Below are positions 1 through 9,022 of a stretch of DNA of 64,000 bases, one piece after another. A model generated the notes under the pieces. That model made no database searches, had not been told where the DNA came from, and saw nothing but the letters and a program-made list of their open reading frames with translations. Every line of letters starts with the position of its first letter. The first letter of the stretch is position 1. The DNA is from Arcanobacterium haemolyticum DSM 20595 (GTDB taxonomy: Bacteria; Actinomycetota; Actinomycetes; Actinomycetales; Actinomycetaceae): NCBI RefSeq assembly GCF_000092365.1, contig NC_014218.1, positions 248,001 to 312,000 of the forward strand. The letters are read 5' to 3'. The position numbers and the translations under genes were made by a program.

Positions 1-170
1 TCATGACCCCAGCCGAAGTCGCAGCCCTCTTCCGTGTTGATCCAAAGACTGTTGCTCGCTGGTCCGATTCCGGCAAAATTCCTTCAATTCGCACCCTCGG
101 AGGCCACCGACGCTTCCGCCGCTCAGACATCGTAGCAATCCTCGAAAACAACACCACCGAAGTGGACTAA
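1..170 (+). CDS. BldC-like MerR-type DNA-binding protein, 5' end cut by window
   Basis: Small helix-turn-helix protein of the BldC/MerR-like family, which binds DNA as head-to-tail oligomers and controls development or stress genes in actinobacteria. The visible 55 residues contain the family core TPAEVAALFRVDPKTVARW followed by the wing LGGHRRFRRSDI. In BldC proteins about ten residues normally precede TPAEVA, so the ATG at position 3 may be internal and the true start is probably upstream of the window. It is convergent with the DUF3618 gene. Which genes it controls cannot be seen here. Confidence 0.8.
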   Translation, partial: MTPAEVAALFRVDPKTVARWSDSGKIPSIRTLGGHRRFRRSDIVAILENNTTEVD

Positions 171-198
171 TAACTACCGAGCATAACCGACTCAAAAA

Positions 199-235
199 GG
201 TGCGGGGTTTCAACTTTTTGTTGAAACCCCGCACC
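199..235 (-). terminator. Strong hairpin terminator between convergent genes
   Basis: Perfect 16-bp stem (199-214 with 220-235) and a five-T loop. On the minus strand it is followed by a run of T, so it fits the end of the DUF3618 transcript best, but it would also stop the BldC transcript. Confidence 0.85.
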
Positions 236-265
236 CCTACATAGGCGCAATACCCGAGTATCAGA

Positions 266-616
266 TCACTTCATGAACTTGCGAACAACCAGCGCTGCAA
301 CACCAAGCGCGACACCAGCAATAATACCAATCGCCTTCGTATCACCTGCAGCCGCATCATGAGCCAACGCCTGAGCCTTAGCCTTACCCGCTTCAATCTT
401 CTCCGCAGCCGCCGCCTTCATATCCTCCTTCAACACCTGAGGATCCAACTTCGCAGCCAACTCATTCACCGTAGCAGTAAGCTCTTCCCGGACACGTTCA
501 ATATCCCGCTGAACCTCTTCAGCCGAACGATTATCCTCAACACCCACCGGAGCCTCATAATCAGAAGCCATCTTAGAATTAGCCGCTACACGAGCCGATT
601 CATTCACCTTGCTCAC
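266..616 (-). CDS. DUF3618 domain envelope protein
   Basis: Protein of 116 residues with the DUF3618 signature RSAEEVQRDIERVREELTAT around residues 30-50, then a predicted amphipathic region, an Ala/Lys-rich stretch and one C-terminal membrane helix (about residues 92-111) ending in RKFMK. DUF3618 proteins are small actinobacterial membrane-associated proteins of unknown function, commonly encoded next to holin-like DUF1469 proteins, as here. The GTG start overlaps the stop of the upstream DUF1469 gene (GTGA), so the two are translationally coupled. An intracellular, membrane-anchored location is inferred. Confidence 0.8.
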   Translation of the reverse strand: MSKVNESARVAANSKMASDYEAPVGVEDNRSAEEVQRDIERVREELTATVNELAAKLDPQVLKEDMKAAAAEKIEAGKAKAQALAHDAAAGDTKAIGIIAGVALGVAALVVRKFMK

Positions 617-1056
617 TTCTCAAAACCCTTCATAATAGCCTCAACGTTCTTCTCAATCCCGCCCTTAGGATCAATCTTCGCCGCTGCAGCCTTATCCAAC
701 GACATCTTGCCGAACAACGCCAACAACGCGATAATCACCAGCAAAATACCAGCAGTAATCAAATAGCCAGCCCACACAGGAACAATCACAGCGAACGCCC
801 ACGCAACACCAGCAAACAGCAAGCCAAGCATATACAACGAAAGAACACCAGCAACCGCCAAAAGAACGCCGCCAACACCCAGCCGCTTAACCTTAGTTTT
901 CGCCTGAATACCCGTGTACTTGATTTCATCACGAACCAACGCAGAAAACTGGCTAGTAATCTTCGCAACAAGTTCACCAATCGAACCGCCAGACGGCTTA
1001 GACGCCATCCCACGATCATTCAACATCTTTACCTGATCGGTCTGTTCAGTAGCCAC
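613..1056 (-). CDS. Phage-holin-like membrane protein (DUF1469 / Holin-X)
   Basis: About 147 residues with two adjacent hydrophobic helices (GVLLAVAGVLSLYMLGLLF and VIVPVWAGYLITAGILLVII) between a charged N-terminus with SIGELVAKITSQFSALVRDE and a lysine-rich C-terminus. This matches the actinobacterial Holin-X/DUF1469 family; despite the name these are chromosomal membrane proteins without proven lytic role. I chose the GTG at 1056 because AAGGAG lies six bases upstream; the longer ATG start at 1071 would translate through that ribosome binding site. It forms a two-gene operon with the DUF3618 protein. Confidence 0.75.
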   Translation of the reverse strand: MATEQTDQVKMLNDRGMASKPSGGSIGELVAKITSQFSALVRDEIKYTGIQAKTKVKRLGVGGVLLAVAGVLSLYMLGLLFAGVAWAFAVIVPVWAGYLITAGILLVIIALLALFGKMSLDKAAAAKIDPKGGIEKNVEAIMKGFEK

Positions 1057-1171
1057 GGACCACTCCTTCATGGGCCATACGCCCTTGGATAGATTAGGAT
1101 GATAACCCTATTCTTTCACGAACAAGGCTACAAGTGCGAGTGCCCGCACAGAAAACCGGGAAAACATCCGA

Positions 1172-3025
1172 TCAACGGCGAACCAACGTGCGTACAGCCT
1201 TCCTCAAAATTCCACGCACCGGCCGCAACAAAATCTCACCTTCAGGCATCCCCGACGCCCACAACAATGCCACATAGGTTAACGACATCACAGAACCAGT
1301 CACAATAATCGCAGTGATTGCCCAAGACACCGATTCCGCCGTCGCCCCAAAACCAAACCCAAGCATGATCACAAACCCAAGCACCGCAACAACCAAGCCA
1401 AAAACACCCAGTTTCACGTGAGCCACCACAATCCGCAACCCGTCAATACCGCCCAGCCGGCGCCGCAACACGTACGCATGCACAGCACACATTGCCGCAT
1501 TCTCCAACGACATCGCCAAACACATGCCCACCACCGTAAACTCAGGGCGCGTAAACGACATCATGTAGAAAAACAGGGGAGTCACAATCTGGAACGGCAA
1601 AATAGTCAAAAACGCTGTACGAGTATCCTCAAGCGCATAAAAAACCTTCACCAGCACCGTATCCGCAGCAGAAAAAACCAGCCCCAAGGTCAGTGAACAC
1701 AACACCAACGCAAGAACCCAGGCTTCATTCGGGGTCGACGTCGGAGTAACTACCTTCGCCACCGGCACTGACAGCACAAAAATCACCGCAGACGCCAACA
1801 CATTAAACACGCCCACCGTACGAATCGCCGTAGAAATATCAGCCTTCACCGCACCAAAATCGGCAGTAGCCGCCGCCCGTGACATTCGAGGAAATACTGC
1901 CGTAACAATCGACACTGTAACCAGCGAAGCCGGCAACGAATACAACGCATACGCAATCGTATACATGAAATTACCGGCAACTTCCGTTGTATCCTGCCCT
2001 GCATTAAGCGCCCGCTGCGTAGCGCCCGCCGCCACATTCAACAAAATCATAATCGGGATCATGCCAGTCACCATCAGCGCCAACACCCAACTACCAGCTC
2101 GGCCCACATCGCCCAAACCCGAATTACGCCAGCCAAAATCAGGACGATACCGAATACCCAACCGGTGCAGCGGCCAGAACAAAATCAACGCCTGAGTCAC
2201 GATGCCCAACGTAGAAAAACCAGCCAAAATAATCGTAGGAGCCCCAGCCCAATCAGCAACCGACGACGGTGCAGTAGAATCCTCCGGCCCAAACAGCCAC
2301 AGCATCAGCAACAAACCGCCAATCGCCACCACATTATTTAGGGCGGGCGACCACATGTACGGGCCAAAACGCTCATACGCATTCAAAATCTGGCCTAACA
2401 CTGCGTAAAGACCATAGAAGAAAATCTGTGGCAGGCACCAGAACGAGAAAATTACCGTGAGGCGATACCAATCCGGTGACATCGTAGAAGCATAAAAATT
2501 CACGATAATCGGAGCCGCTAGAGTTATAGCGATAGTCAAGAGACCGAGCGATACGAACGAGAACGTGAGCAGCTTATTAATGAAAATCGCGCCTTCCGCA
2601 CGCGATTTCGCCGTAGCCCGTACAATCGCCGGCACCAACACCGCATTCACCAAGCCGCCTGCAATAATGCCATACAAGAGGTTTGGGACGTTGTTTGCAA
2701 TATCGAACGAGTTAGCCACTGGAGTGGATACGCCTACCACTGCCCCCAAAAGAATAGGAGAGCGGACCATTCCGAGCGCGCGCGAGGTTAGCGTACCAAG
2801 GAACATGATCAGCGATGAACGCGCCGCAGAAATCTTGGCTGGCGCTGGAGCTGGCGCCGGAACCCCCGCCTGGGAATCCGAATCCGTTTCCCCCGCAGGA
2901 GCGATCGCGTCTGTAACCGCGCGGGCATCAACCGGGGTAGTACCGCGAGCAGAACTTACAGACCATGTTGCTGTATGAGGGGTTCGGCCTTCGCCATGCC
3001 GGGGTCTAAAACGTTGAAAATGCAT
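1172..3025 (-). CDS. murJ: Lipid II flippase MurJ (MviN family)
   Basis: Protein of 617 residues. After a 65-residue Pro/Ala-rich cytoplasmic extension the MviN/MurJ core begins (SSLIMFLGTLTSRALGMVRS, then SFDIANNVPNLLYGIIAGG), with about 14 membrane helices. MurJ moves the lipid-linked peptidoglycan precursor across the cytoplasmic membrane and belongs to the MOP superfamily. Unlike mycobacterial MviN it has no C-terminal pseudokinase domain; the protein ends just after the last helix in a basic tail. No convincing ribosome binding site precedes the ATG at 3025, so the start may lie elsewhere in the disordered N-terminus. It appears to be transcribed alone. Confidence 0.9.
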   Translation of the reverse strand: MHFQRFRPRHGEGRTPHTATWSVSSARGTTPVDARAVTDAIAPAGETDSDSQAGVPAPAPAPAKISAARSSLIMFLGTLTSRALGMVRSPILLGAVVGVSTPVANSFDIANNVPNLLYGIIAGGLVNAVLVPAIVRATAKSRAEGAIFINKLLTFSFVSLGLLTIAITLAAPIIVNFYASTMSPDWYRLTVIFSFWCLPQIFFYGLYAVLGQILNAYERFGPYMWSPALNNVVAIGGLLLMLWLFGPEDSTAPSSVADWAGAPTIILAGFSTLGIVTQALILFWPLHRLGIRYRPDFGWRNSGLGDVGRAGSWVLALMVTGMIPIMILLNVAAGATQRALNAGQDTTEVAGNFMYTIAYALYSLPASLVTVSIVTAVFPRMSRAAATADFGAVKADISTAIRTVGVFNVLASAVIFVLSVPVAKVVTPTSTPNEAWVLALVLCSLTLGLVFSAADTVLVKVFYALEDTRTAFLTILPFQIVTPLFFYMMSFTRPEFTVVGMCLAMSLENAAMCAVHAYVLRRRLGGIDGLRIVVAHVKLGVFGLVVAVLGFVIMLGFGFGATAESVSWAITAIIVTGSVMSLTYVALLWASGMPEGEILLRPVRGILRKAVRTLVRR

Positions 3026-3280
3026 GACACTAAGTGTACCGATCTTTTCCTAGGTAATCTGTGAACATTTGCGGTGGGAGGAACTGGATATGGGAACCGC
3101 AGTAGCTGGTTGGCCGGACGCATGTCTGGGGAGGACGGCTGGATGAGAAGATAGTAAGACCGGGCAGGAGCAGGAAAGAATGGGCGGCGCAGGCGGAGAA
3201 CAGGCGGGAATCGGCCAGTGCGGGGTCCGAAATAAGCTGAACCTGGCGACTTTCGCTTGTTTAAGTAATGTCCAGCCAAC
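3026..3280. other. Intergenic region between tRNA cluster and murJ
   Basis: I see no gene with coding features in this 255-bp stretch, only chance open frames. It must hold the promoter of murJ on the minus strand. Confidence 0.5.
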
Positions 3281-3316
3281 AAAAATCCCCGACACAGACG
3301 AATCTGTACCGGGGAT
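3281..3316 (-). terminator. Terminator of the tRNA cluster
   Basis: On the minus strand a 14-bp stem (two G-T pairs), a four-base TTCG loop and a T-run follow the last tRNA-Asp, a textbook intrinsic terminator. Confidence 0.85.
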
Positions 3317-3326
3317 CTTTCAAAAG

Positions 3327-3400
3327 CGACCCTGACGGGACTTGAACCCGCGACCTCCGCCGTGACAGGGCGGCGCGCTAACCAACTGCGCTACAGGGCC
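3327..3400 (-). tRNA. tRNA-Asp (GTC), promoter-distal copy
   Basis: A 74-nt cloverleaf: seven-base acceptor stem starting GGCCCTG, T8-A9, anticodon loop CTGTCAC giving anticodon GTC, and T arm GGGTTCAAGTC. The discriminator is G and CCA is not encoded. It is identical to the second tRNA-Asp at 3572-3645 and is the last gene of the cluster. Confidence 0.97.
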
Positions 3401-3461
3401 AGATGCCCAAGAGTGAACTCTTGGAGTCAAAATCCCCCGCCGAAGCAGGGGACTTATCTGG

Positions 3462-3534
3462 TGGCTCCGACCGGCGTCGATCCGGTGACCTTTCGATTTT
3501 CAGTCGAACGCTCTACCAACTGAGCTACAGAGCC
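3462..3534 (-). tRNA. tRNA-Phe (GAA)
   Basis: A 73-nt cloverleaf with acceptor GGCTCTG, D arm GCTCAGTTGGTAGAGC and anticodon loop CTGAAAA (anticodon GAA). The discriminator is A and CCA is not encoded. It lies between the two tRNA-Asp genes. Confidence 0.97.
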
Positions 3535-3571
3535 AGATAAGAAAACACCCGGTCTCCCGGGATTTTCTTGG

Positions 3572-3645
3572 CGACCCTGACGGGACTTGAACCCGCGACC
3601 TCCGCCGTGACAGGGCGGCGCGCTAACCAACTGCGCTACAGGGCC
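3572..3645 (-). tRNA. tRNA-Asp (GTC), second copy
   Basis: A 74-nt cloverleaf identical in sequence to the tRNA-Asp at 3327-3400, so the pair is a recent or gene-conversion-maintained duplication within the cluster. Confidence 0.97.
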
Positions 3646-3687
3646 TTACGGCCATATCTTTCGATATTTACTTCCCTAGAGAAGCAG

Positions 3688-3760
3688 TACCCCCAACGGG
3701 ATTCGAACCCGTGTTACCGGAGTGAAAGTCCGGCGTCCTAGGCCACTAGACGATGGGGGC
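3688..3760 (-). tRNA. tRNA-Glu (TTC)
   Basis: A 73-nt cloverleaf with acceptor GCCCCCA, stem CCGGA/TCCGG and anticodon loop CTTTCAC (anticodon TTC). It is the first gene of the Glu-Asp-Phe-Asp cluster transcribed on the minus strand. Confidence 0.97.
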
Positions 3761-3931
3761 GAACCCGAAGGTTTCCCGCTCCGTTAAGACTTCGTTTCCG
3801 TCTCGCTGGAACTCCTATAGCTTAGCCAGATTCTGCGTGGGAAGCAAAATTATTTCACTGTGTCTCCGATCACTGTTCGCTAGAGGCTAGTTTTTCGTTG
3901 ATATTTCGCGGTTTTAATCTAGGGTAGATAT

Positions 3932-5557
3932 ATGGCAGTTTCGAATCTTCCTCATGTACTGGCGCAAATATTGGCCCAAACTACTGATCCGGCGGAACCA
4001 TCCGCCCCCACAACACCTGCCGTTGAAAAGGCAGAAGCAGTTGTAGAGGTGACCGTGGACGTCCTCAGTTTCCTTGCTGGCACCGTGATCGGCATGGTGG
4101 CCGGCGTGATCGCCACGATCATCGGCATGGCCCTCAGCCATATCTTTGCCCGCCGCTACAAGTATTACGCCCCGATTCACACTGCCATTCGCAAACCGGT
4201 TGGCTTGATGCTCGCCACGCTTGGCGCCTGGATAGGGTTCGGCGTTGCTTCCGATAATATAGATCCCGCCCATGCCCCTGATTGGCTGGCCTGGTTGGAA
4301 CACGGTTTCCTCATCTTATTTATTGTGGCGTCAGCTGCCTCAATCGTGGCCTTTGTTAACGGACTGGTTAAAGCGGTTTATCTACGGATGGAAGTTTCCT
4401 CGACAGAACGCGCCAGCCGCGTCGAAACCCAGGTCCAAGTGATCCACCGTGTGGTTTCGGCCGTGATCTGGGTCCTCGCGTTCGGCGCGATTCTCTTGAC
4501 GTTCCCGGCAGCCCGCACGGCCGGCACGTCGCTCCTTGCCTCCGCCGGTCTGATTTCAGTGGTCGCTGGTCTTGCCGCCCAATCCGTCCTAGGTAACGTG
4601 TTCGCCGGACTCCAGTTGGCCTTTTCGGATTCGATGCGTGTGGGCGACATCGTTTTCTATAACGGCTCCACCACAACAGTTGAAGAAATTACGCTCACAT
4701 ACGTGGTACTAGCAGTTTGGGACGGCCGCCGGATCATGGTCCCGTCGTCGAAAATGACTACTGAGCCATTCGAAAACTGGACCCGCCGTGCCCCCGAAAT
4801 GATGGGAACGGTGGAATGGCACGTAGATTGGGCAATCCCGGTGCGCCAGGCGCGCAAGCAGCTGGACCACCTGTTACATTCAACGGATCTATGGGATGGC
4901 CGAACCGGCGTGCTCCAGGTTGCCGAAGCGATCAATGGGACGATTTTGATGCGTGCAATTGTGTCGGCGCATAATTCCGGCACCCTGATCGATCTGAAGA
5001 ACTACCTGCGCGAAGCGATGGTTCAATGGATTCAGGACGAAGCGCCGCAAGCAATCCCGCACTACCGCCGAATCGTGGATGAAGCTCCGGATTTCCGCGC
5101 GGCCACGGACACCACGGCGGCCCTGGTAGATAAGCGTGTTTCTCAAACGCCACCGCCGGCATTCGAACCGGAACCGTCAGTGGTTGAGACTGCTTCCACC
5201 ACCGTGATTTCCCGCAAAGAGCTGGAAGAATTCGCGCGCACGCCGCTTGCGGAACGTGTGGGAGATAAGGATTTCACAATGGGGCCGCTCCCAGATTTCA
5301 CGGTAACACCCGGAACAGTTGCGCCTGGGACGGTTGAGCCCGGCATAGTTACCCCCGCGGTTATGCCTGAAGAGCCAGCAGGCTACCAATCCGCGATCTT
5401 CCACGGATCCGAAGAAGCTAAGAAACGTGCTGAACAGTACGCCGGACCTGGTGACGACGTCTATGAGGAACGTAACCGCAAAATCGAACAGACGGCTAAT
5501 ATGGCTAAAGTTGAAGATACTGAGGCCGAAGCTGAGCCGGAGAAAGAGGAGAAGTAA
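3932..5557 (+). CDS. Small-conductance mechanosensitive channel, MscS family
   Basis: Protein of 541 residues that should open under membrane tension and release osmolytes after osmotic downshock. It has four hydrophobic segments before the pore helix; the family's pore helix and following beta domain are visible as GTSLLASAGLISVVAGLAAQ near residues 197-216, then VLGNVFAGLQLAFSDSMRVGD and PSSKMTTEPFENW. It is nearly twice the length of E. coli MscS: beyond about residue 370 is an extra acidic, Pro/Thr-rich cytoplasmic tail with short TPGTVAPGTVEPG repeats and a Glu-rich end. The gene abuts msrB (stop at 5555-5557, next ATG at 5558), suggesting coexpression. Confidence 0.9.
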   Translation: MAVSNLPHVLAQILAQTTDPAEPSAPTTPAVEKAEAVVEVTVDVLSFLAGTVIGMVAGVIATIIGMALSHIFARRYKYYAPIHTAIRKPVGLMLATLGAWIGFGVASDNIDPAHAPDWLAWLEHGFLILFIVASAASIVAFVNGLVKAVYLRMEVSSTERASRVETQVQVIHRVVSAVIWVLAFGAILLTFPAARTAGTSLLASAGLISVVAGLAAQSVLGNVFAGLQLAFSDSMRVGDIVFYNGSTTTVEEITLTYVVLAVWDGRRIMVPSSKMTTEPFENWTRRAPEMMGTVEWHVDWAIPVRQARKQLDHLLHSTDLWDGRTGVLQVAEAINGTILMRAIVSAHNSGTLIDLKNYLREAMVQWIQDEAPQAIPHYRRIVDEAPDFRAATDTTAALVDKRVSQTPPPAFEPEPSVVETASTTVISRKELEEFARTPLAERVGDKDFTMGPLPDFTVTPGTVAPGTVEPGIVTPAVMPEEPAGYQSAIFHGSEEAKKRAEQYAGPGDDVYEERNRKIEQTANMAKVEDTEAEAEPEKEEK

Positions 5558-6001
5558 ATGGCTTTCGCGGATGAGACCCCAAAGTACACGGAGAAGATTG
5601 AGTACAAGCTTAATAAATCGCCGGAAGAGTGGCGAAATTTGCTGAGTGACATGGAGTTTTTCGTGTTGCGTGAGGCAGGTACGGAGCGTCCGGGCACGGG
5701 CGAGTTACTGCATGAGAACCGTGCGGGCATGTACCACTGCCGCGCGTGTGATGCTGAGTTATTTTCGTCTGAGACGAAGTTTGATTCTCATTGTGGTTGG
5801 CCGTCGTTTTACGATCCGGATGAAAAGGGCGCGGTTGTGTATATTGAGGATCGCACGTTGGCGCCGCGGATCCGCAACGAGGTTCGTTGCGCTACCTGCG
5901 GTTCGCATTTGGGTCACGTTTTCAACGATTCGCCACAGACCCCTACCGGCTTGCGTTACTGCATGAATTCAGTTTCGTTGCGTTTCGAGCCGGGGAAGTG
6001 A
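5558..6001 (+). CDS. msrB: Peptide-methionine (R)-S-oxide reductase
   Basis: Protein of 147 residues, normal length for a stand-alone MsrB. It reduces the R-epimer of methionine sulfoxide in proteins, a cytoplasmic repair function. Two CxxC zinc pairs are visible (CRAC and CATC), the substrate segment HCGWPSFYDP is intact, and the catalytic Cys135 sits in RYCMNSVSLRF. It follows the channel gene without a gap and its TGA overlaps the ATG of the next gene, so these three genes form an operon. Confidence 0.95.
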   Translation: MAFADETPKYTEKIEYKLNKSPEEWRNLLSDMEFFVLREAGTERPGTGELLHENRAGMYHCRACDAELFSSETKFDSHCGWPSFYDPDEKGAVVYIEDRTLAPRIRNEVRCATCGSHLGHVFNDSPQTPTGLRYCMNSVSLRFEPGK

Positions 6002-6771
6002 TGGCGACGGTGCGGTGCGTCACCTTTAATCTTGAGCATGGTAGGCCAGCCAGGGAGGGTATCGACGATTATTTCTCCCGGGCGTTGGCCCAGCTTCGTG
6101 ATGTTGATGCTGGTGTGGTGTTGGTTCAAGAAGCAGATGGAGCTGCGCGGGATTGGGTGACTCATTCCGGTGGCGGGCATGTGCATGACATTGCCTCATT
6201 TTTGGGAATGAACTGGGTGTATGCTCCGTCCGCGTTCGGATATGGGGTTGGCGTGCTGAGCCGATTCCCGATTGTGGCAGCGCGCTATTTGCGGCTGCCA
6301 CCCGTTGTACGCCCGGTGTACCGCAAGCCAAACGGGAAAATTCATGTGAGGTGGCCGGAGCCGCGAGTAGCTCTTTACGCGCTCCTCGATTCCGGCTCCC
6401 ATCCACTTATTGTGGGAACCACCCATCTTGACATCGATCAACAAGCCGCACCCCACCAGCTACGCATCACCGCCACCGGCTTTTCCCGTGTTGCGGATCA
6501 TTGGGGGATCGATAGCTCGTCGTCGTCCTTCCTTCTCACTGGAGATCTGAATATGCGGCCAGACGCGGTGGAGAGTGCGCTTGCGGAGGTGCCCGTGGGG
6601 ATCGCTGCGCCTCGAAACGTGCTCGCAACTGGGCTAACGTATCCGCATAATGAACCGCGCTGGCAAATCGATCATGTTCTCGGTTACCGTATTAACGCAA
6701 TCTACAGCGAGGTACTGAGCACGTCGATTTCGGACCACGCTGGATTGGTTGCTGATATTCAACCTTTCTGA
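6001..6771 (+). CDS. Endonuclease/exonuclease/phosphatase (EEP) fold hydrolase
   Basis: Protein of 256 residues with the EEP landmarks: FNLEHG near residue 9, VLVQEADG with the metal-binding Glu, GTTHLD, LTGDLNMRP and a C-terminal SDHAGL containing the catalytic His. The family is a metal-dependent phosphodiesterase fold that includes DNases, sphingomyelinases and inositol phosphatases; the substrate cannot be told from sequence. No signal peptide is seen, so it is probably cytoplasmic. The ATG at 6001 overlaps the msrB stop (ATGA), which supports this start over the longer upstream reading frame. Confidence 0.85.
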   Translation: MATVRCVTFNLEHGRPAREGIDDYFSRALAQLRDVDAGVVLVQEADGAARDWVTHSGGGHVHDIASFLGMNWVYAPSAFGYGVGVLSRFPIVAARYLRLPPVVRPVYRKPNGKIHVRWPEPRVALYALLDSGSHPLIVGTTHLDIDQQAAPHQLRITATGFSRVADHWGIDSSSSSFLLTGDLNMRPDAVESALAEVPVGIAAPRNVLATGLTYPHNEPRWQIDHVLGYRINAIYSEVLSTSISDHAGLVADIQPF

Positions 6772-6782
6772 AAGGCACGTAA

Positions 6783-7646
6783 ATGCCACGCGAAACTACT
6801 GATTCGTGGGCGTGGGCTCCCGTTATTCTGCTGACCACTGCCGCTATTCAATACACGGGCGCAACCATTGCAATTGGACTCTTTTCTACTGTTGCTGTGA
6901 CTGCCGTGGCGTGGGGCCGTGGATTTTTCGGTGCGCTCATGCTGTTGGCGTGGCGGCGGCCCCGGCTTCAGTTGGGCACCGTGGAAGGGCGGCGAAATCT
7001 GGCGGTATCGGCGCTGTATGGGGTGTCGATCGTATCGACTAACGTGATTTTTTATTGGGCGCTGGCACGGATCCCATTGGGGACTACCGTGGCACTCGAA
7101 TTTTTGGGGCCTGTGATTCTAGCAGCCGTGATCGGCACTGGATGGCAGGTGCGCGTGGGGATCGCGTTGGCAGCCACTGGTGTGTTTTTGATTTCGTGGG
7201 TTGGCGTGGACATGGCCGAACCGGGGGTAGCTGCCGGCGTGGCGATCGCAATTTTAGCCGGGCTGACTTGGGCAACCTATATGTATGTGGGGCGGCGGAT
7301 TGCCGTGACTGGCAACGGGTTGGATTCGTTGGCGATCGGGATGTTTATGGGATCTTTAGTGTGGTTCCCTGTTGCGGCACCGTATGTTGCCCCTATTTTT
7401 ACTGATCCGCACGTGCTGGGGCTGGTGGTTTTGGTGGGGTTGCTTTCATCGGTTACCCCATACGCGATGGATACCGTGATTATGAAACGGATTAGCGCGC
7501 CCACATTTGCACTGTTGAATTCGTTGCTACCAGCCACATCGCTCCTGGTGGGGCTAGTAATTCTGCGGCAGATTCCTACCGTGGGGGAACTTATTGGGTT
7601 AGGGCTCATCACTGCGGCTGTGGCACTTGTTGGCATGCGGCGGTGA
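6783..7646 (+). CDS. EamA/RhtA-like drug/metabolite transporter
   Basis: Protein of 287 residues with about ten membrane helices in two EamA repeats. The second repeat carries WATYMYVGRRI and a late SSVTPYAMDTVIMKRISAPTFALL segment typical of RhtA-type amino acid or metabolite exporters in the DMT superfamily. It acts in the cytoplasmic membrane; the exported substrate is unknown. AAAGG precedes the ATG. It lies 11 bp after the EEP gene and probably ends that operon. Confidence 0.85.
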   Translation: MPRETTDSWAWAPVILLTTAAIQYTGATIAIGLFSTVAVTAVAWGRGFFGALMLLAWRRPRLQLGTVEGRRNLAVSALYGVSIVSTNVIFYWALARIPLGTTVALEFLGPVILAAVIGTGWQVRVGIALAATGVFLISWVGVDMAEPGVAAGVAIAILAGLTWATYMYVGRRIAVTGNGLDSLAIGMFMGSLVWFPVAAPYVAPIFTDPHVLGLVVLVGLLSSVTPYAMDTVIMKRISAPTFALLNSLLPATSLLVGLVILRQIPTVGELIGLGLITAAVALVGMRR

Positions 7647-7663
7647 CCCGAGTCTGTCATGCC

Positions 7664-7729
7664 GGCGGCCAATTGGTGGGACACGGTACAGGGCACCCTA
7701 TAAAGCTCCTGTGTAGCTGGGCGCCGATC
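7664..7729. repeat. Near-palindromic dispersed repeat, family 2, copy A
   Basis: Core ACAGGGCACCCTATAAAGCTCCTGT (7688-7712) followed by a CTGGGCGCCGAT flank. Related sequences occur at 17708-17759 and 61982-62045. All three lie just after or between genes. This copy is the most diverged. Confidence 0.5.
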
Positions 7730-7774
7730 TAGCCCCTGGTTGCTTTGTTTATCCGAGGCAGTTGAGCATAAAAA

Positions 7775-7802
7775 TTCCCGCACCACCGAAGTGGTGCGGG
7801 AA
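7775..7802 (-). terminator. Terminator of tRNA-Lys
   Basis: Perfect 12-bp stem with a four-base loop, followed by T residues on the minus strand, immediately after the tRNA. Confidence 0.85.
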
Positions 7803-7807
7803 AATCG

Positions 7808-7881
7808 TAGGCCCCGTGGGACTCGAACCCACAACCTACGGATTAAAAGTCCGCAGCTCTGACCAATTGAGCTAGAGGCCC
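7808..7881 (-). tRNA. tRNA-Lys (TTT)
   Basis: A 74-nt cloverleaf with acceptor GGGCCTC, T8-A9, D arm GCTCAATTGGTCAGAGC and anticodon loop CTTTTAA (anticodon TTT). CCA is not encoded. It is transcribed alone and ends at the adjacent terminator. Confidence 0.97.
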
Positions 7882-8161
7882 ACGCTTGGAAAACCAAGCG
7901 TGTTTCCACCGCGATATGCAGTGAAACCTTTATCAGTATAGCGGTGTTGGGCCAGAAAGTAAAAATTGAAAAACAAAGTCTACACGCCGTCAATGAATGT
8001 TAGCTCTAAGGGGATTTCTATTTGCAAGCTTTATTGTTGTTTGAGGTTTTGGGTGGGGGATTGCCGGTTCGCAATCTCCCACACTTTTGCTCTACCCACT
8101 ATCAATTTTATGTGATGTGAGAGACAATGAATGTGTATAACGTCAGTAATAGGAGGCTATC

Positions 8162-8761
8162 GTGAATTCTTCATTTCGGCGCCCAGCGCAGTTGCGTCCA
8201 GAACAACTGGAGGTTCTTGAAGGGGATGTGAACATTGAGGCTCGGCTGGAACTGGCATATACCACTGCTCGAGCACTGGTTTCGCTTGATCAACCAGGAG
8301 ATCCAGACGTGGTAGAACGCGTCCATGATCTTATTGATAATGAAGGAATCGACGTCGTTGCTGAATCGTGGATGGACGCACCCGCCACGTCGCTTCCCGG
8401 AATTTTGTGGCGCGGGTTCTTGTTACGCGAATGGATTCGGCGCTTCCCTGAGGATGCGAAAATGCGTTATGCTGCGGCGCTTGCTGCTGGCGTGGAAAGC
8501 GAAGGCGTCCCAACCTTAGAGCAGGCCAAAGCCGAATGGGATAGCGTATTTTCCATCGATTCTTCCCGTAAAATCGTTGATGTTTTACGCGATTCGGCGC
8601 GGCTCACAGACTTCTTGGCGCGGGTGGAACCGCTATGGATCGAAACGGACGAGCACCCGTTGGCAACCGAAGTAACCCGGCGCTCAACCGCCATGAAACG
8701 TACTTCTGACGAATTCCGTGAAGTAGGCAAAGAGCTAAAGCTGGCTTCTGGCCTGATTTAA
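8162..8761 (+). CDS. Conserved-looking hypothetical protein
   Basis: I do not recognise this 199-residue protein. It has no signal peptide, no membrane helix and no cysteine; it is acidic and probably all-alpha, with the central stretch SLPGILWRGFLLREWIRRFP being the most distinctive. It starts at a GTG preceded by AGGAGG at ideal spacing. It stands alone between tRNA-Lys and the pst operon; a link with phosphate uptake is only positional. Codon use matches the neighbours, so a real gene is likely. Confidence 0.65.
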   Translation: MNSSFRRPAQLRPEQLEVLEGDVNIEARLELAYTTARALVSLDQPGDPDVVERVHDLIDNEGIDVVAESWMDAPATSLPGILWRGFLLREWIRRFPEDAKMRYAAALAAGVESEGVPTLEQAKAEWDSVFSIDSSRKIVDVLRDSARLTDFLARVEPLWIETDEHPLATEVTRRSTAMKRTSDEFREVGKELKLASGLI

Positions 8762-9022
8762 CTGATGTGGGGGGCGAGTCGGCAGATAATTCTCGTGTAA
8801 TTCCAAGAATGGCTCATGCCGGTTCAAAACTTAGATATGGGAATCAAGATCTGGCAGACTGCTATGCCATCGTTTGCTAAAGACATGATCACGTAGCGCG
8901 GTTTGCAGGGGTGTGATGCATAAGTTTCTTTCCCGGAGGTCTCTCCAGCAGCTGCTCCAATTGAGTAGAAGTGGGAAAATAGGGGAAGTAAGTAGACCAA
9001 TCTTCTCTGAAGAAATCGCACT

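Noticed and set aside
2956-3282. 108-codon minus-strand frame upstream of murJ
   Set aside because: Overlaps the murJ start in another frame, Pro/Arg-rich translation and no ribosome binding site.
3327-3760. tRNA cluster as an integration site for a mobile island
   Set aside because: No integrase and no duplicated tRNA 3' end were found near it; the two tRNA-Asp genes are complete copies.
7277-7993. 238-codon minus-strand frame across the DMT transporter end and tRNA-Lys
   Set aside because: It runs through a tRNA, a terminator and an antisense membrane gene; not a real coding sequence.
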